A stretch of 64,000 nucleotides of DNA from positions 4,216,001 through 4,280,000 of the forward strand of contig JAPFFF010000010.1 in assembly GCA_039105265.1 (NCBI GenBank), given 5' to 3'. Below the pieces are notes generated by a model, which ran no database searches, was not told the DNA's origin, and worked only from the letters and a program-made list of their open reading frames with translations. This DNA comes from Tritrichomonas musculus (lineage: Eukaryota > Parabasalia > Tritrichomonadida > Tritrichomonadidae). Positions 51,970 to 63,030 of the stretch are shown piece after piece. The position numbers and the translations under genes were made by a program. Within the stretch, counting starts at the first letter, position 1. Each line of letters opens with the position of its first letter.

Positions 51970-54237
51970 TTAGTATGTAAATATTGTTTTTCCATCTTCG
52001 GATATCATAGCAATAGAATCATTTTTCTCCAAGAAATTACTAATATCTTCTGTTGTTGGTCTGTAATTTATCTTTTCCTCAATAGCATCCATGAAGTTTT
52101 CAATCAGAATCTGAGTTTCATCTTGTTTAGCAAGAACTGAAAATTCATTTCTGATTGCTTTTTCAAGGGTTTCCGGATCAATAGAAGCAGAGCCTTTCTT
52201 CCTCGATTTTTGAGGTGCTTCCTGTGCTTCTTTTCTTTTCTGTGTTCTCTTTTCTTGTCCTCTCTTTGGCTTTTGAACTTCAACTTCTTCCTCTGAAACT
52301 TCATATTCCTCATCTTCATCTTCATTTTTGCTCTTTTTAGTTTCAGATTCACCATAGATGGCAAATCTAAGAAGGGCAATTGCTTCTTCGGCATCTTTAA
52401 CTGTAACTTTCTTTGAAAGTTTCAGTTTTGCTAGTGCTGTAGCAAGTCTGATGAGTGTTTCAAATGCTCTTGGGGTGATTGGCTGGGTCTTACGATTTGA
52501 TACTGATCTTAATTGAGCGAACTCACTACAAAGCTTGTCGCTTGCCTTTTGTTCGAGTTCGGGTTGCATCTGTCTTGCATAAGCTACGTATTTCTTCAAA
52601 AATTCAACAGTTAATAATTCTTGTTCATCTGTTCCGTGTAAAAGTGGGTTTGGCTGAATGTAAATACCGTTTGAATATTCTGTTAATTGTCCTCGCCATC
52701 TATGGGTTCTGAGAACGTGATCAGCAACTCGTGAGTCGATTTGAGGATTATGCAGATCAAGAACTATGAAAAGAAGGTCAAAACGAGAAATTAGTGAGTC
52801 TGGAAGTCCAACGTTTTCCATTGGAGAACGGTTTGGATTATAATTGCCCCAAATTGGGTTTGCTGCTGCACAAACTGAACATCTTGCATGAAGAGATGTA
52901 TGGATACCTGCTTTACTGATTGTAACTGTTTGTTGTTCAAGAGCTTCATGAATTGCAACGCGATCTGATTCTTCCATTTTGTCAAACTCATCGATGCAAA
53001 CGACACCACGATCAGCTATGACCATTGCACCAGCTTCTAGACGCCTTTCGCCAGTTTCTGGGTCAGATGAAACAGATGCTGTTAAACCAACGCCTGATGA
53101 ACCACGCCCTGTAGTATGAACAGCTAATGGAGCAACTGATAATAAGCTTCGAAGAAGCTGCGATTTAGCGGTAGATGGATCGCCAACCATTAAAACATTG
53201 ATATCACCACGAATGTGTGTACCGTCAGAAAGGTTAAGCTCATTTCCTCCAACTAATAATAATGTGAGAGCTTTCTTGATTTCATTGTGTCCATAAATAG
53301 ATGGTGCTATAGATCTTGTTAAGAGATCAACTATTTCACCTTTCTTTTCTTTGGCAACAGTTTGTATATTTTGGATTTCATGATCAGTTAATTCAAGAGC
53401 TACTGATTGGTTAGATATTTCAATGTTGTTAGAAACTAGCATAGCTTTGTATATACCGCTTGAGGACCCTGTGATTCTCCCAGAAAGAATTCGATAAACA
53501 CCGTATATCTTAACACGATCGCCTGGCTTGCATAAATCTGCCAAATCATTATCAGCAATTACATCACAACTTCTTGGCATTTGACCTGCAGGTGCTGCTT
53601 CTGGTCTTTCTTGAATTGTTAATAATTGGTGATCAGCAAAAACAGATCGCCCAAATTCCATTTCGAGTTGATGACCTTCTGTATCAGTTGTCGGTATGGC
53701 TAAGCGGGATGGAAGTTCATTCATTGATGTTACATCATTGAACGTTCGGTATAAAACTTGATTCGTTTCAGGACAGTATTGTGCGGATCTAACTAATTTA
53801 GGATTGACTAGTGAAGCTTTAGTGACAATTCCATCAAGACATATAAGCTGAGATATAAATCGCGAGCTTAATTGTCGAGGTGTAACTAAATGATCACCAA
53901 TTTGGCCGGTAATACCAACGTTAAAATGCTCTGGGTCGATGTAAACATTACCTGCAAACTCGTTAAATGCGTTTTCCAATGGATCTATAAAAGCACGTGG
54001 ATTTGAAATTAATTTATCGGCGAGATTATTATGTGTTGCTTTATCATATTCACGAATATCATCAAGAGAAACAAGAAGTCGCTTTTTGTTTTCGTTTAAT
54101 CCTTTGTTGACAACTTCTCGATAGTTATAATTTAATTCGAGTTCATTTTGTGGATCGAAAAAATTGTAGAAGCTGTTTTTGTTCAAATCTAATTCACTTT
54201 GTGGAATTTGCCAAAACTCATCTGTAGTCGCTGTCAT
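51970..54237 (-). CDS. MCM3: DNA replication licensing factor MCM3
   Basis: 755 residues with the full MCM layout: N-terminal OB/zinc region (about 100-260), AAA+ MCM box with Walker A GDPSTAKSQ (about 349), GRGSSGVGLTASV, Walker B VCIDEFDKM, and the arginine finger SLISRFDLLF (about 482). A linker of acidic then basic residues (about 620-685, with PKRGQEKRTQKRK as a candidate nuclear signal) precedes a small winged-helix tail. The sequence around IHEALEQQTVTISKAGIH and MENVGLPDS is the MCM3 pattern. It acts in the hexameric MCM2-7 helicase at replication origins. TCA abuts the ATG. The gene is intact. Confidence 0.95.
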   Translation of the reverse strand: MTATTDEFWQIPQSELDLNKNSFYNFFDPQNELELNYNYREVVNKGLNENKKRLLVSLDDIREYDKATHNNLADKLISNPRAFIDPLENAFNEFAGNVYIDPEHFNVGITGQIGDHLVTPRQLSSRFISQLICLDGIVTKASLVNPKLVRSAQYCPETNQVLYRTFNDVTSMNELPSRLAIPTTDTEGHQLEMEFGRSVFADHQLLTIQERPEAAPAGQMPRSCDVIADNDLADLCKPGDRVKIYGVYRILSGRITGSSSGIYKAMLVSNNIEISNQSVALELTDHEIQNIQTVAKEKKGEIVDLLTRSIAPSIYGHNEIKKALTLLLVGGNELNLSDGTHIRGDINVLMVGDPSTAKSQLLRSLLSVAPLAVHTTGRGSSGVGLTASVSSDPETGERRLEAGAMVIADRGVVCIDEFDKMEESDRVAIHEALEQQTVTISKAGIHTSLHARCSVCAAANPIWGNYNPNRSPMENVGLPDSLISRFDLLFIVLDLHNPQIDSRVADHVLRTHRWRGQLTEYSNGIYIQPNPLLHGTDEQELLTVEFLKKYVAYARQMQPELEQKASDKLCSEFAQLRSVSNRKTQPITPRAFETLIRLATALAKLKLSKKVTVKDAEEAIALLRFAIYGESETKKSKNEDEDEEYEVSEEEVEVQKPKRGQEKRTQKRKEAQEAPQKSRKKGSASIDPETLEKAIRNEFSVLAKQDETQILIENFMDAIEEKINYRPTTEDISNFLEKNDSIAMISEDGKTIFTY

Positions 54238-55026
54238 TGAAAACTCGATAGAGTTATTACTTGTCTGTTTATCTTATTAGATTGCCGTTTATATATTATT
54301 GATCATTCAAAAAGTTCTCATATTTATGATTTTCAAATTTTGATCATACTATCATTAATAAAAGATCAAAATTAATAGTAATCAATAATTTTAGTTTTTA
54401 AAGCATTGAAACTAATTGGTTTATTTTTTCTTTTGTAATTTATATATTATTAATTTGTTAATAAATTGGTTAAAATGCAGGCCTTAGATTACATTTATAA
54501 ATAAGCTCCAAAATACTGTTAAACAAGAAAATTGTAATTTACCTGAAACAGGTTTATCAAATTTTAAGTCATTCAAATAATTAACTTTAAATGACTTTCT
54601 TGTAATATCTTAATATTTACAAATTATTATGATATTTATATACAAATGTATTATAAGTTTTTCTCTAATTTGCATATTATGATAAATGATATTAAAAAAA
54701 ATATAAGAATTCTGATTTAATATAATACCCACAAGTGCATAAAATAGCAAGATATGCTTAAATAAATATATCTCTAATAATTGGCATGAAAGTTTGATCC
54801 CTTTTAGATTTCCACTTCCTTAATTTCAAATAAAAACTCTTTATTTTTCATTCATTTAGGCAACGTAAGTATTTATAATGGTCAGGAAAATATTTTGTAA
54901 TAGATCATGCCATGTTTCTTTTTTCATGAAATTTTTCAAAATTTTCCACTTTTTAATAATGGTATAAACTTAGAATTTCCATTTTTATACCAGATATCAT
55001 TTTTATTTTTGCAATAATATATCAAT
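54238..55026. other. Divergent intergenic region between MCM3 and the Mei2-like gene
   Basis: 790 bp of AT-rich DNA with no frame of note. An imperfect inverted pair around ACAAGAAA/TTTCTTGT lies at about 54525-54605. It must hold both promoters. Confidence 0.6.
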
Positions 55027-55824
55027 ATGAACATTTGCAATGATGATTTCTTTGGAAATGAAAATGATGAGAATATTGATTTTTCATCATTATTAAAACA
55101 AATTAAAAAAGATTTAATTAAATTAATGGATGGCGAATCAACCAAAAAGAACATGTGCAATTTTAATGATAAAATAATCATTAAGAAACCCGAATATGAT
55201 AAATATTCATTAATTAAATATATATCATATGAATTATTATATAAAGAGATCCCATGCCGTTCATTATTACTAAGAAATATTCCAGAAGGAACAACAAAAG
55301 AGGATATTAAATATTTAATAACCCAATTTGGAGATTTTGAGTCATGTAATTATGAAGGTTTACAAAATGGTAACATAACTATTAAATTTTATAACATACT
55401 AGATGCAATGATGATGAGATCATCTACAATTTATATTCAAAATAGATCAATTATGATGTGCTTTGGAAAAGATACACCGGTTGAAGATAAAAAGAATCCA
55501 CCAAATAATGGGACAATTATTGTTTTTAATTTACCAGAAAAGGCATCAGATGAAGATATTCTTTCTTATTTTATATGTTTTGGTGAAATAAAAGGTATTA
55601 GAAGAACACCAAATAAAAATACACAAAGATTTATAGAGTTTTATGATACAAGGAGCGCAAAAAAAGCAAGAAATTTCATGAAAAACAAAAAATTATTGAT
55701 TTCTGGAAAAAAATGTAAAATTAATGTTGAATTTAGCCTTCCTGGAAATTATAGAAATAATTATGAAAAATTTTATTGTCATTCTATTCCAGTCATTGAA
55801 AGAAGAATCAATAGAGAAATGTAA
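55027..55824 (+). CDS. Mei2-like RNA-binding protein with two RRMs
   Basis: 265 residues. RRM1 (about 78-150) starts SLLLRNIPEGTTKEDI and RRM2 (about 163-235) starts TIIVFNLPEKASDEDI. In RRM2 the second RNP strand reads RFIEFYDTRSAKKA, the diagnostic Mei2-family form, and the domain ends with the basic segment after ISGKKCKINVEFSLPG. The third, C-terminal RRM that defines full-length Mei2 is absent. Mei2 proteins bind RNA and control meiosis or cell fate in yeast and plants; in a trichomonad a role in RNA control is inferred. TCA stands two bases before the ATG. Asn/Lys/Ile-rich, no introns, ends TAATAA. Confidence 0.88.
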   Translation: MNICNDDFFGNENDENIDFSSLLKQIKKDLIKLMDGESTKKNMCNFNDKIIIKKPEYDKYSLIKYISYELLYKEIPCRSLLLRNIPEGTTKEDIKYLITQFGDFESCNYEGLQNGNITIKFYNILDAMMMRSSTIYIQNRSIMMCFGKDTPVEDKKNPPNNGTIIVFNLPEKASDEDILSYFICFGEIKGIRRTPNKNTQRFIEFYDTRSAKKARNFMKNKKLLISGKKCKINVEFSLPGNYRNNYEKFYCHSIPVIERRINREM

Positions 55825-57243
55825 TAAATCACTAATGCATTAACAATAAGATCAAATGATGCAGTTATGTTATTGCTGTAAAAAGAATTGAATTGTTATA
55901 TAGATGAATATATAATAATTCAATTTTTTTCAGTACTAAATACTGAAATATCTCGATTTATAATTTTTTTGTTTAAATAAACAAAAATATTGAATTAATA
56001 TTGTAATTATAATTAGACTTGTTTTTCTCCGATTCTCGAGATCGATAATTGATTGACTTTTTGATATCGATACATAAATATACACACAGATTCTCGAGAT
56101 CGATTTCAGAGATCGAGAATTTTTTTCTTAGCTTTTGATATCAGAATTTTCAATTAAACTTTTTGATAAATATATGATCGTATTTTTATCTCAAATATTT
56201 CATGAAAAAAGAATGTATTTTTTGATTTTAATCTTAAAATTAACATCAATACATTATATTATATATTTTTAAATATTATAAAATCACAAATATCAATTAT
56301 AAAAAAAGATAAATCAGTTTGAGATCTCGAGATCTCGGTAATTGAAATCAAGTTTACAATTATTTTTATATCACATTTCATACCTTTTATCTTGATAATC
56401 GATAATCTCGATATCAGATTTTTAAACAGATAAACGAGTATCAGATGTAAAAAAGTGACGTTTTTGATATCGATTCTCAAAATAACAAGTCTAGTTATGA
56501 TGATAGAAGTTTGACTTATAAAATTTCTTTTTCAAAAGCATCAATTAAATTGACTAAAAAGTGCTATTTCCTGATCGTCCTCAGAAGTATAAAAATTTCC
56601 CGTTATCTGATCAAAAAAAGCGGCAGATGAAATTAAAAAGATGCTGTAATCAGTTCTTTCTGATTAGTTATTTTTTCTTTTAATTTAGTTTTTTTTTTTT
56701 AACTTTGAAAAATCAAATTGAATGCAAATAATCATATCTGATATTGTCATCCTCATTGTATGTTTAAATTGATTCAACTATATTATTATCAATTAAGTTG
56801 ATCCTTATAATTTATATGATATAATTTTGTTATTATTAAATTAGCATTTAATGAATGAAAAACATTAAAACTTATATAATCAATACTACTTTAATCAATT
56901 TAATAATATTAAAGGCTTTGTTAATTCGGCAAGGATAAAATTTGAAAGATTTAGAGAAATTGGATAAGTGTAAAACAGTTAATTTTATTGTTTATATTTT
57001 TATAATATTGATGATGATTGCAAAAATTGTTTAAAATCTTTTCATTAAAAATTTATTTCAATTTATTTTTTATTCATACTTTTTTTTGAGGGAATTTCTC
57101 AAAAATTCTATGAACTTTTTGATATAATTTATAGAATATTTTCAAACTTTTTTTTTATTTTAATTTTTTGTGAGAGAGCTTCAATTATTATAAGATACAA
57201 ATATTTGTTGATACCAAGCAAGCTAATTTCAAACAACACTAAA
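55825..57243. other. Intergenic region, apart from the 476-bp element no gene seen
   Basis: AT-rich; the stretch 56492-57243 shows no supported frame, repeat or RNA gene. TCA at 57229-57231 lies 12 bases before the next start codon and may mark its transcription start. Confidence 0.55.
56016..56491. mobile_element. 476-bp inverted-repeat element with TA target site
   Basis: GACTTGTT at 56016 and AACAAGTC ending at 56491 form the ends, each flanked by TA, as for Tc1/mariner-type insertions. The interior carries many short palindromes (TCTCGAGA, GATATCGATA, GAGATCTCGAGATCTC). No transposase. The left 46 bases recur at 44888. Confidence 0.75.
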
Positions 57244-58635
57244 ATGGAAGAAACAGAATTCGACAGATTGAAAACAGATCTTGCCAAGAAAGACAAAGAG
57301 ATACAAAAATTGCAAGAATCAATCAAATTTTTTCAAAAAGATTCCGAAAAGGAAAACATAAATGAAAATCCATCGATTTTAATGAATCATATCAGATTTC
57401 TAGAAAAGCGCCTTGAGAGGTATGAGAAAGTCGTTCCTTTTGACATCAACAATTCAAGTACATATCGACAAAATGAAGAAGAGGACGAAAATCCTAACAA
57501 AAAAACGATAAGTTCAATTAACCATTCTCCAAAAAACAACATTTTCTTCAGTAATGAAAAGAGAGACAACCAAAAAGTAATAAAAAAGATATGTGAAGGA
57601 ACAACCTCAATTTCATACAAAGTTATTGACAAAAGGACGATGCAGGTGATGTGCAAAAAAGTCATTAAAAACAACAACGATGAATTTATAGTCAAAAAGT
57701 TACAGAATTCAATGAAAGATATCAGCGCGCTTTTAGATATCAATCATCCGTGCATTTGTCATACGATTGGCTTCAATTCAGCTGAACAATTACCGAGAAC
57801 ATCTGATAAAGGCGAATACGAGTCATACGATGATTACGAAGAGGAGGAAGAAGGCGAAGAAGAAGAAGATTTTGAGGCACCAAAAACAACTGTTGCTTTA
57901 TATCTAGAATATTTGCCATACAAGCTGAATGAGTATTTAAAAAGCGACATAATGAATAATACATTGAAAACTAAAATTGCTGTTGAAGTGGCTTTTGGAA
58001 TGTGCCATCTTCATGAGATGGGAATTATTCATCGTAATTTGAAGATTGAAAATATTTTGCTTAATTACATTTTTGAGGCAAAAATAATTGATTTCGACCT
58101 GATTCATTTTGTTGAAGATGAAGAAGATCGTGAAAAATCAATAACTAAAGAAACTGGAAATTTGGAATACATTCCACCTGAAATGTTAAATGAAAAAAAT
58201 TATAATTATAAAACGGACGTTTATTCTTATGGAATTCTCCTTTTCGTCCTCTTTACCGGTCATCTTCCTCGACAAGATCTGAATGACAAAATGGCCAAAA
58301 AGCCACTCCAATTTCCAAGAAGACATGCAACTGTAATGACTACAGATTGTATTGAGCTTATCAAAAAGTGCACTTCTTATGATCCAAATGAACGTCCTAA
58401 TTTTAATGAAATCATTGATTTTATCGAGGATAGATCATTTCGACTGGCAAAAATGGCCGATACGGAAATCATCAGATGTCGTTTCCAGCAGCTAATTGGA
58501 ACTGGAGAACATGTTACATCAAATCAATCAAATACAAAGCCAATCGTTCAACCTATACCTCCAAAAGAAAAGAAGACAAGTCCGATTCAACAAAGAACTA
58601 CTAAGAAAAAGCCAATAATCAGAAAACCGTTCTAA
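57244..58635 (+). CDS. Coiled-coil pseudokinase
   Basis: From the ATG at 57244 the protein has 463 residues. An upstream in-frame extension exists but lacks an ATG. A coiled coil at residues 5-70 (TEFDRLKTDLAKKDKEIQKL) is followed by a kinase-like domain (about 105-410) containing an acidic insertion rich in Glu. The catalytic loop reads IIHRNLKIEN and the magnesium loop IDFDLIHF, so both Asp of HRD and Gly of DFG are changed; the glycine loop is also degenerate. It is most likely inactive. The C-lobe (YSYGILLFVLFTGHLP, DPNERPNFNEI) is well preserved. The basic Pro/Lys-rich tail ends with TAAA overlapping the stop. Probable role: scaffold or regulator of another kinase. Confidence 0.85.
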   Translation: MEETEFDRLKTDLAKKDKEIQKLQESIKFFQKDSEKENINENPSILMNHIRFLEKRLERYEKVVPFDINNSSTYRQNEEEDENPNKKTISSINHSPKNNIFFSNEKRDNQKVIKKICEGTTSISYKVIDKRTMQVMCKKVIKNNNDEFIVKKLQNSMKDISALLDINHPCICHTIGFNSAEQLPRTSDKGEYESYDDYEEEEEGEEEEDFEAPKTTVALYLEYLPYKLNEYLKSDIMNNTLKTKIAVEVAFGMCHLHEMGIIHRNLKIENILLNYIFEAKIIDFDLIHFVEDEEDREKSITKETGNLEYIPPEMLNEKNYNYKTDVYSYGILLFVLFTGHLPRQDLNDKMAKKPLQFPRRHATVMTTDCIELIKKCTSYDPNERPNFNEIIDFIEDRSFRLAKMADTEIIRCRFQQLIGTGEHVTSNQSNTKPIVQPIPPKEKKTSPIQQRTTKKKPIIRKPF

Positions 58636-58831
58636 AATATTTCATATTTTATGATTATTTGTTTAATACCGCCATCCAATTTTATTTTATAAAGTTAAAC
58701 TTGCGTTTTAGTCAATTTTGACAAGTAACGTATTTTTTATGTAATAAAGTTAACAAATCAACAAAAAATACTATTAACCAAATGTTATATACGAAAATTT
58801 TATATCAATGGAAAGAACTAAATTATTCTAA

Positions 58832-59764
58832 TCAATATTTTTTTGAAAAATTTATAACATGAGGACGCTTCATTATTTGGCCAGCCGTTGGTCTCAAAAA
58901 TGGATCAGGATTAATCATTTGATTCACAAGTGTAATTAATTCATCAGAGTAATCGCATTTAAATAACCCATCGCCAAGTTTTAGATTCCCTTTTCTTAAT
59001 TGCTCATATAAAATCGTCCCACCTCTTGGTGCGAAATAACCTGATGCTGCTTCAAGAAGCACAACACCAAAACTAAAAATGTCCGCTGCCGACCCAACAT
59101 GAACAAATCCAGTTTCTTTTTTACCAGGAAATAGCAAAACTTCAGGGGCTGCATAAGGGCCAGATCCTTCATCTCCTGCTCGAAAAGATCCATTTTCAAT
59201 GATGTTTCCAAAATCGGCAAGCTTAAATTCGTCATTTTTAAGTAATATGTTGGATGGAGACACATCTAAATGAATTAAGTCTTCTGAATGTAATGCATCT
59301 AATGCTTTTGAAATATCATGAATCAATTTCCAAATAATTTTTTCTTCAAAATGAATACCAAATATATCACCACCAATGCAAAGCTCCATTTGGAGAATTA
59401 TATAAATATCATATTCAAAAATATCGAAACTTTCAACAATATTTGGAATTTTTGGAAGTTTCTGATAATTTTCAAATTCTTTTAATATTCTTGGCTTATT
59501 GGTACTGATTTTTAATGCATATTTTTTAGCTAATAATTGAGTATTTTGGCGTTTATCATAATACATAGGTTCAGATGATGCAGCATATACACAAGAGTTA
59601 TAAGATGCTTTGATAGGAGTATCTGTTATTAATTGAAATCCAAATATATTTGTAAGATTAGAAATATTGACATGCAAATCATATTTTGGCGATGATGAGA
59701 TATTATCAAGTTCATCTAGTTCATCAAAATCTAGATCAGGTAAAGGAATACTTGAGTCACACAT
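58832..59764 (-). CDS. Wee1/Myt1-like protein kinase
   Basis: 310 residues. The N-terminal 35 residues are acidic. The kinase domain (about 40-305) has Lys in AKKYALKIS, the Wee1-family hinge QMELCIGGDI, the catalytic loop LIHLDVSPSNILL, DFGNIIENG and a GSGPYAAPEVL activation segment. His-Leu-Asp in place of HRD is typical of Myt1. The Lys normally two residues after Asp is Ser here, which might lower activity. Wee1/Myt1 kinases phosphorylate the glycine-loop Tyr/Thr of CDK1 and hold cells in G2; that role is inferred. TCA lies seven bases upstream of the ATG. It is convergent with the pseudokinase gene, 196 bp between stops. Confidence 0.82.
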   Translation of the reverse strand: MCDSSIPLPDLDFDELDELDNISSSPKYDLHVNISNLTNIFGFQLITDTPIKASYNSCVYAASSEPMYYDKRQNTQLLAKKYALKISTNKPRILKEFENYQKLPKIPNIVESFDIFEYDIYIILQMELCIGGDIFGIHFEEKIIWKLIHDISKALDALHSEDLIHLDVSPSNILLKNDEFKLADFGNIIENGSFRAGDEGSGPYAAPEVLLFPGKKETGFVHVGSAADIFSFGVVLLEAASGYFAPRGGTILYEQLRKGNLKLGDGLFKCDYSDELITLVNQMINPDPFLRPTAGQIMKRPHVINFSKKY

Positions 59765-61258
59765 AAAATTTTGATAATGTTTATATTAATAAAATTCATT
59801 CAATTTATTTTTTGCTACTATTCAAAAAGTTTTTCTAAGCATTTATAAATATTACCAATTCTGGGTTTTAAATATTTTTAAAATTAATGTTTTTTATCAA
59901 TACTAATCACAATAACAAACTAAAGAAGAAGATAGGGATGAAAAATAAAATTCTTCAAATGTGTGGAGTTGTTTTTTACAAATAAGCTTATCTATTAGAT
60001 TTTTATAGAATTTTTTTTTTCAAATAAATAAAATTTTTTTTGAAAGCAATATAATAATCTATTTTATGCTTTTCAATGATTAATTCAAAAATATAAATAA
60101 AGTTATTTTGTATATATATCCATTAATTACAAATATTTTTAATATACAACTTAATAATGGGATCTAAAATAAGTATTATATAATTAATATATATAAAATA
60201 ATATTTTTTTCTTAGTAGAATTAATATTTTAATTTAAATAATAATTCGTAAAATAAATTTATGTAAACTTTTTAAATGTAAACTGGTTTTCATTTTTGCA
60301 TACAACTCAATTTTCAATTTATCATTGAAAACATATAATTATTCATTTCAAAATTGAGTTGATTATTTTCATTTTTCAATACTATTTAGAAAAATTGAGT
60401 TGTATGCAAAAATGACTCGCAGTTTATATTCATTTATCGGCAGAGGAGATAAACTCTCAAAAAAATTTTTTTTTTCAATAGTAATTTAATTCATTATTTT
60501 AAAAACATCAACATTTATAATCGCTGTTTCGTATTCTAACTTATGCAGACATTAATATTTCAAAATATTAAAAACATCAACATCAATATGATGTACCAGT
60601 ACCATTGAATTTTTTTTTATTTTTTATGAATATTCAATTTAAAAAGTGAAAAAAGAAAGATTGGAATTTTGATTTAGCTATATTCTATTAAGTTTATTTT
60701 AAGAGCCTGGCTTAGCATCTTTCGAAATGGAAAATGAATTCAAAATCTATAAGTAATCATAAAAAAAAAATTTTCAGAGATATGATTTTTTTTATATTAG
60801 AAACTTTTTGAATATATGGAAATTATATTTTCAATGTCATAAAATAATCAATATTAAATCGATTATTTTCTCAATTATTAAAATATGATTATATATTTAT
60901 TAAAAAGCAATTATGATAAATGTATCCATTTATTTTTAAATAAATATTATATAATAAATAAATAAAAAATAAAATTCATAAAACTCTTTTGTAACCCGAA
61001 ATAACTTAGTCCTTGTAATCTCATCAATAGCGGATTTATTTTAAAATGGTTGAACTTTTGTGAGGAGACTTCAAAAAGTGGAAAATCCTCAGAAAAAATA
61101 ATCTTAAATAAACTTTTGATAAAATAAAATCTTTTTATTAGGGTTTTATATAAAATTGCGGTTTTCCTCAATTTTGAATGCCCTCTTGAAAATCAAATTC
61201 AATTTTTTCTGATAAAAGTAACGATTTCGAGATCATGATCAATAAATAAAATCATTAA
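59765..61258. other. Gene-free AT-rich region with one small inverted-repeat element
   Basis: No supported frame. The only clear structure is the 148-bp inverted repeat at 60279-60426. Confidence 0.6.
60279..60426. mobile_element. 148-bp inverted-repeat element (MITE-like)
   Basis: TAAACTG, then CATTTTTGCATACAACTCAA, on the left; the inverted copy ends CAGTTTA at 60426. Arms of about 38-42 bp differ only in the five bases after CTG. A third CAACTCAATTTT-type copy lies inside. It would fold into a long hairpin. Confidence 0.75.
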
Positions 61259-63030
61259 GGACGACCTTTCTATGAAAAATGATCGTCGTGGTTACATTTA
61301 ATTTTTCCTCAATCTTTCAAAATTTTATTGTAAAACTCATATTAACAAATAAATAATTGGAATATAATGCATATAAAAAATAATTAAATAATTATTCAGC
61401 TTTGAAAAAGAGATATTTCAAAAAATAAAAGTGAATTAAACCAAAATACGTTTATATTTTTTCTAAGAATTTCAAAATGTAATAACTCAATTTCAAAGAA
61501 AAACAATTTTGTTTTCTATGCACCATTTATTAAATAACATGAATATTTAAAATAATCCGGTTCCAAACTCATAATATATTAAAGAAAAAGATGAAATTTT
61601 AGTATATTAAATAAAAAAATGATTAAATAAGAGGTCGTTCAACTTATAAAAAGTAATTCAAAAACAGATTATTTTTTAGTATGTTATTATATAATATATA
61701 AATATAAAGAGAGAATAATATTTTAAAAAAAAATCCGACTGATCTTTAGATATTTTAATGTTTAATAATTCAATGAAAAGCAATAATAATCTTGACAATA
61801 TTTTTGACCTAGAAGATAAAAATTAATTTTATTACACTTTTTCTCATTTTTCATAATTCATTATTATATTTATTTAATAATTTTTTTAAGAATTCCATAC
61901 TTTTACTAGTTTATTTCATAAAAAAATAATTTGAGAAGCATTTATTTTTCTCTCAATTTTTTAAAAATAATTTATTCTATAATAAAAGTGTAATAAAATT
62001 ATATAATTTATTTATATCTTTAATAAAACATAAATATTAGTTAATTAATTGATTAATTATATAATATTAATATTGCTTATTATTAATTACAATCATTTTA
62101 AGAGTATTATTGGAATTATATATATATATATTTATAAGATTGAATAATAATTATAATTGTCATTCAATTTTTTCATTTAAATAAATAAAAATATTGAATA
62201 AATTATTTTAACAGAAAAATACTCTCAAATTATAAAAATTGATCTATATCTATAAATATCTAATATTTTGATAAATTAATTGAATAATCAAATTAATAAT
62301 ATATATATAAATATATTAAAATATATTAAAATCTTTAATTTGGAGATGATTGTATAGGAATTAAAAATGCAATTTTATAATGCAAAATTGACTGGAAGAA
62401 ATTTCCTAAAAAGTTGAAGATAAAATCATATTACAATAACTAACCAAATGAATAAATACCAAAAACCGGTGAATAATGTTTGATGTCAAAAAACTGAAAT
62501 TATCTAATAATGCAATTCAGAGACCAATAATCATTTAAATAGATTGATTCAAGGTATTTATAACGAGTATATGAATAATAATATAATTTATCGTATTAAA
62601 TCTAACAAATCTTAAAAATTCAAAGATAAAATCAGCAATGATTAATATTATTTCAAAAATTAAAAAAATCATATTTGACTACAGTTTTACATTTAACAAA
62701 ACAGAATAATCCTATAAATTATGATTATATAATTTTTTGGAAATTTTGTTAAATATTTTTTGGTAAAAAGTTGATTGCAAGTAAAAAGTTACGTTAAAAT
62801 CACTTCACTGAACGACCTCTATTAAATATGATAAATAACAAGTATTAATATTACTTTTCGAACCGGATATCAATAATTTATTCTATTTGATTTGTATTAA
62901 CACAAAAACAAGTTTCTTTTTTCCCTTCTAACTTGAGTTATTAAATTTTTTAATTTTCAATGATTTACGATGAAAATGAATACAAAAATTAATCGTTATA
63001 AAATAAATTATAAACGGTGAAAGGTCGTCC
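61259..63030. mobile_element. 1.77-kb TTAA-flanked element containing a nested element
   Basis: GGACGACCTTTC at 61259 and GAAAGGTCGTCC ending at 63030 are perfect inverted ends, both bordered by TTAA (61255-61258 and 63031-63034). Start and target type match the element at 22535. Without the nested insertion (61630-62820 plus one target copy) it is about 570 bp. No coding sequence. Confidence 0.75.
61630..62820. mobile_element. 1.19-kb element with 8-bp target duplication, nested in the TTAA element
   Basis: The inverted ends are AGAGGTCGTTCA (61630-61641) and TGAACGACCTCT (62809-62820). The direct repeat ATTAAATA flanks it at 61622-61629 and 62821-62828, so an hAT-like transposition is likely. 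The interior is AT-rich with no transposase frame. Confidence 0.75.

Noticed and set aside
57205-57243. Upstream extension of the coiled-coil pseudokinase
   Set aside because: Has no ATG; the ATG at 57244 follows a TCA element at a normal distance.
60947-61171. 74-codon minus-strand frame
   Set aside because: No motif or homology, in a gene-free region, typical of chance frames in AT-rich DNA.
62290-62340. Dense TATA/AAT runs as a centromere or origin signal
   Set aside because: Similar runs occur throughout the noncoding DNA of the window; nothing sets this one apart.
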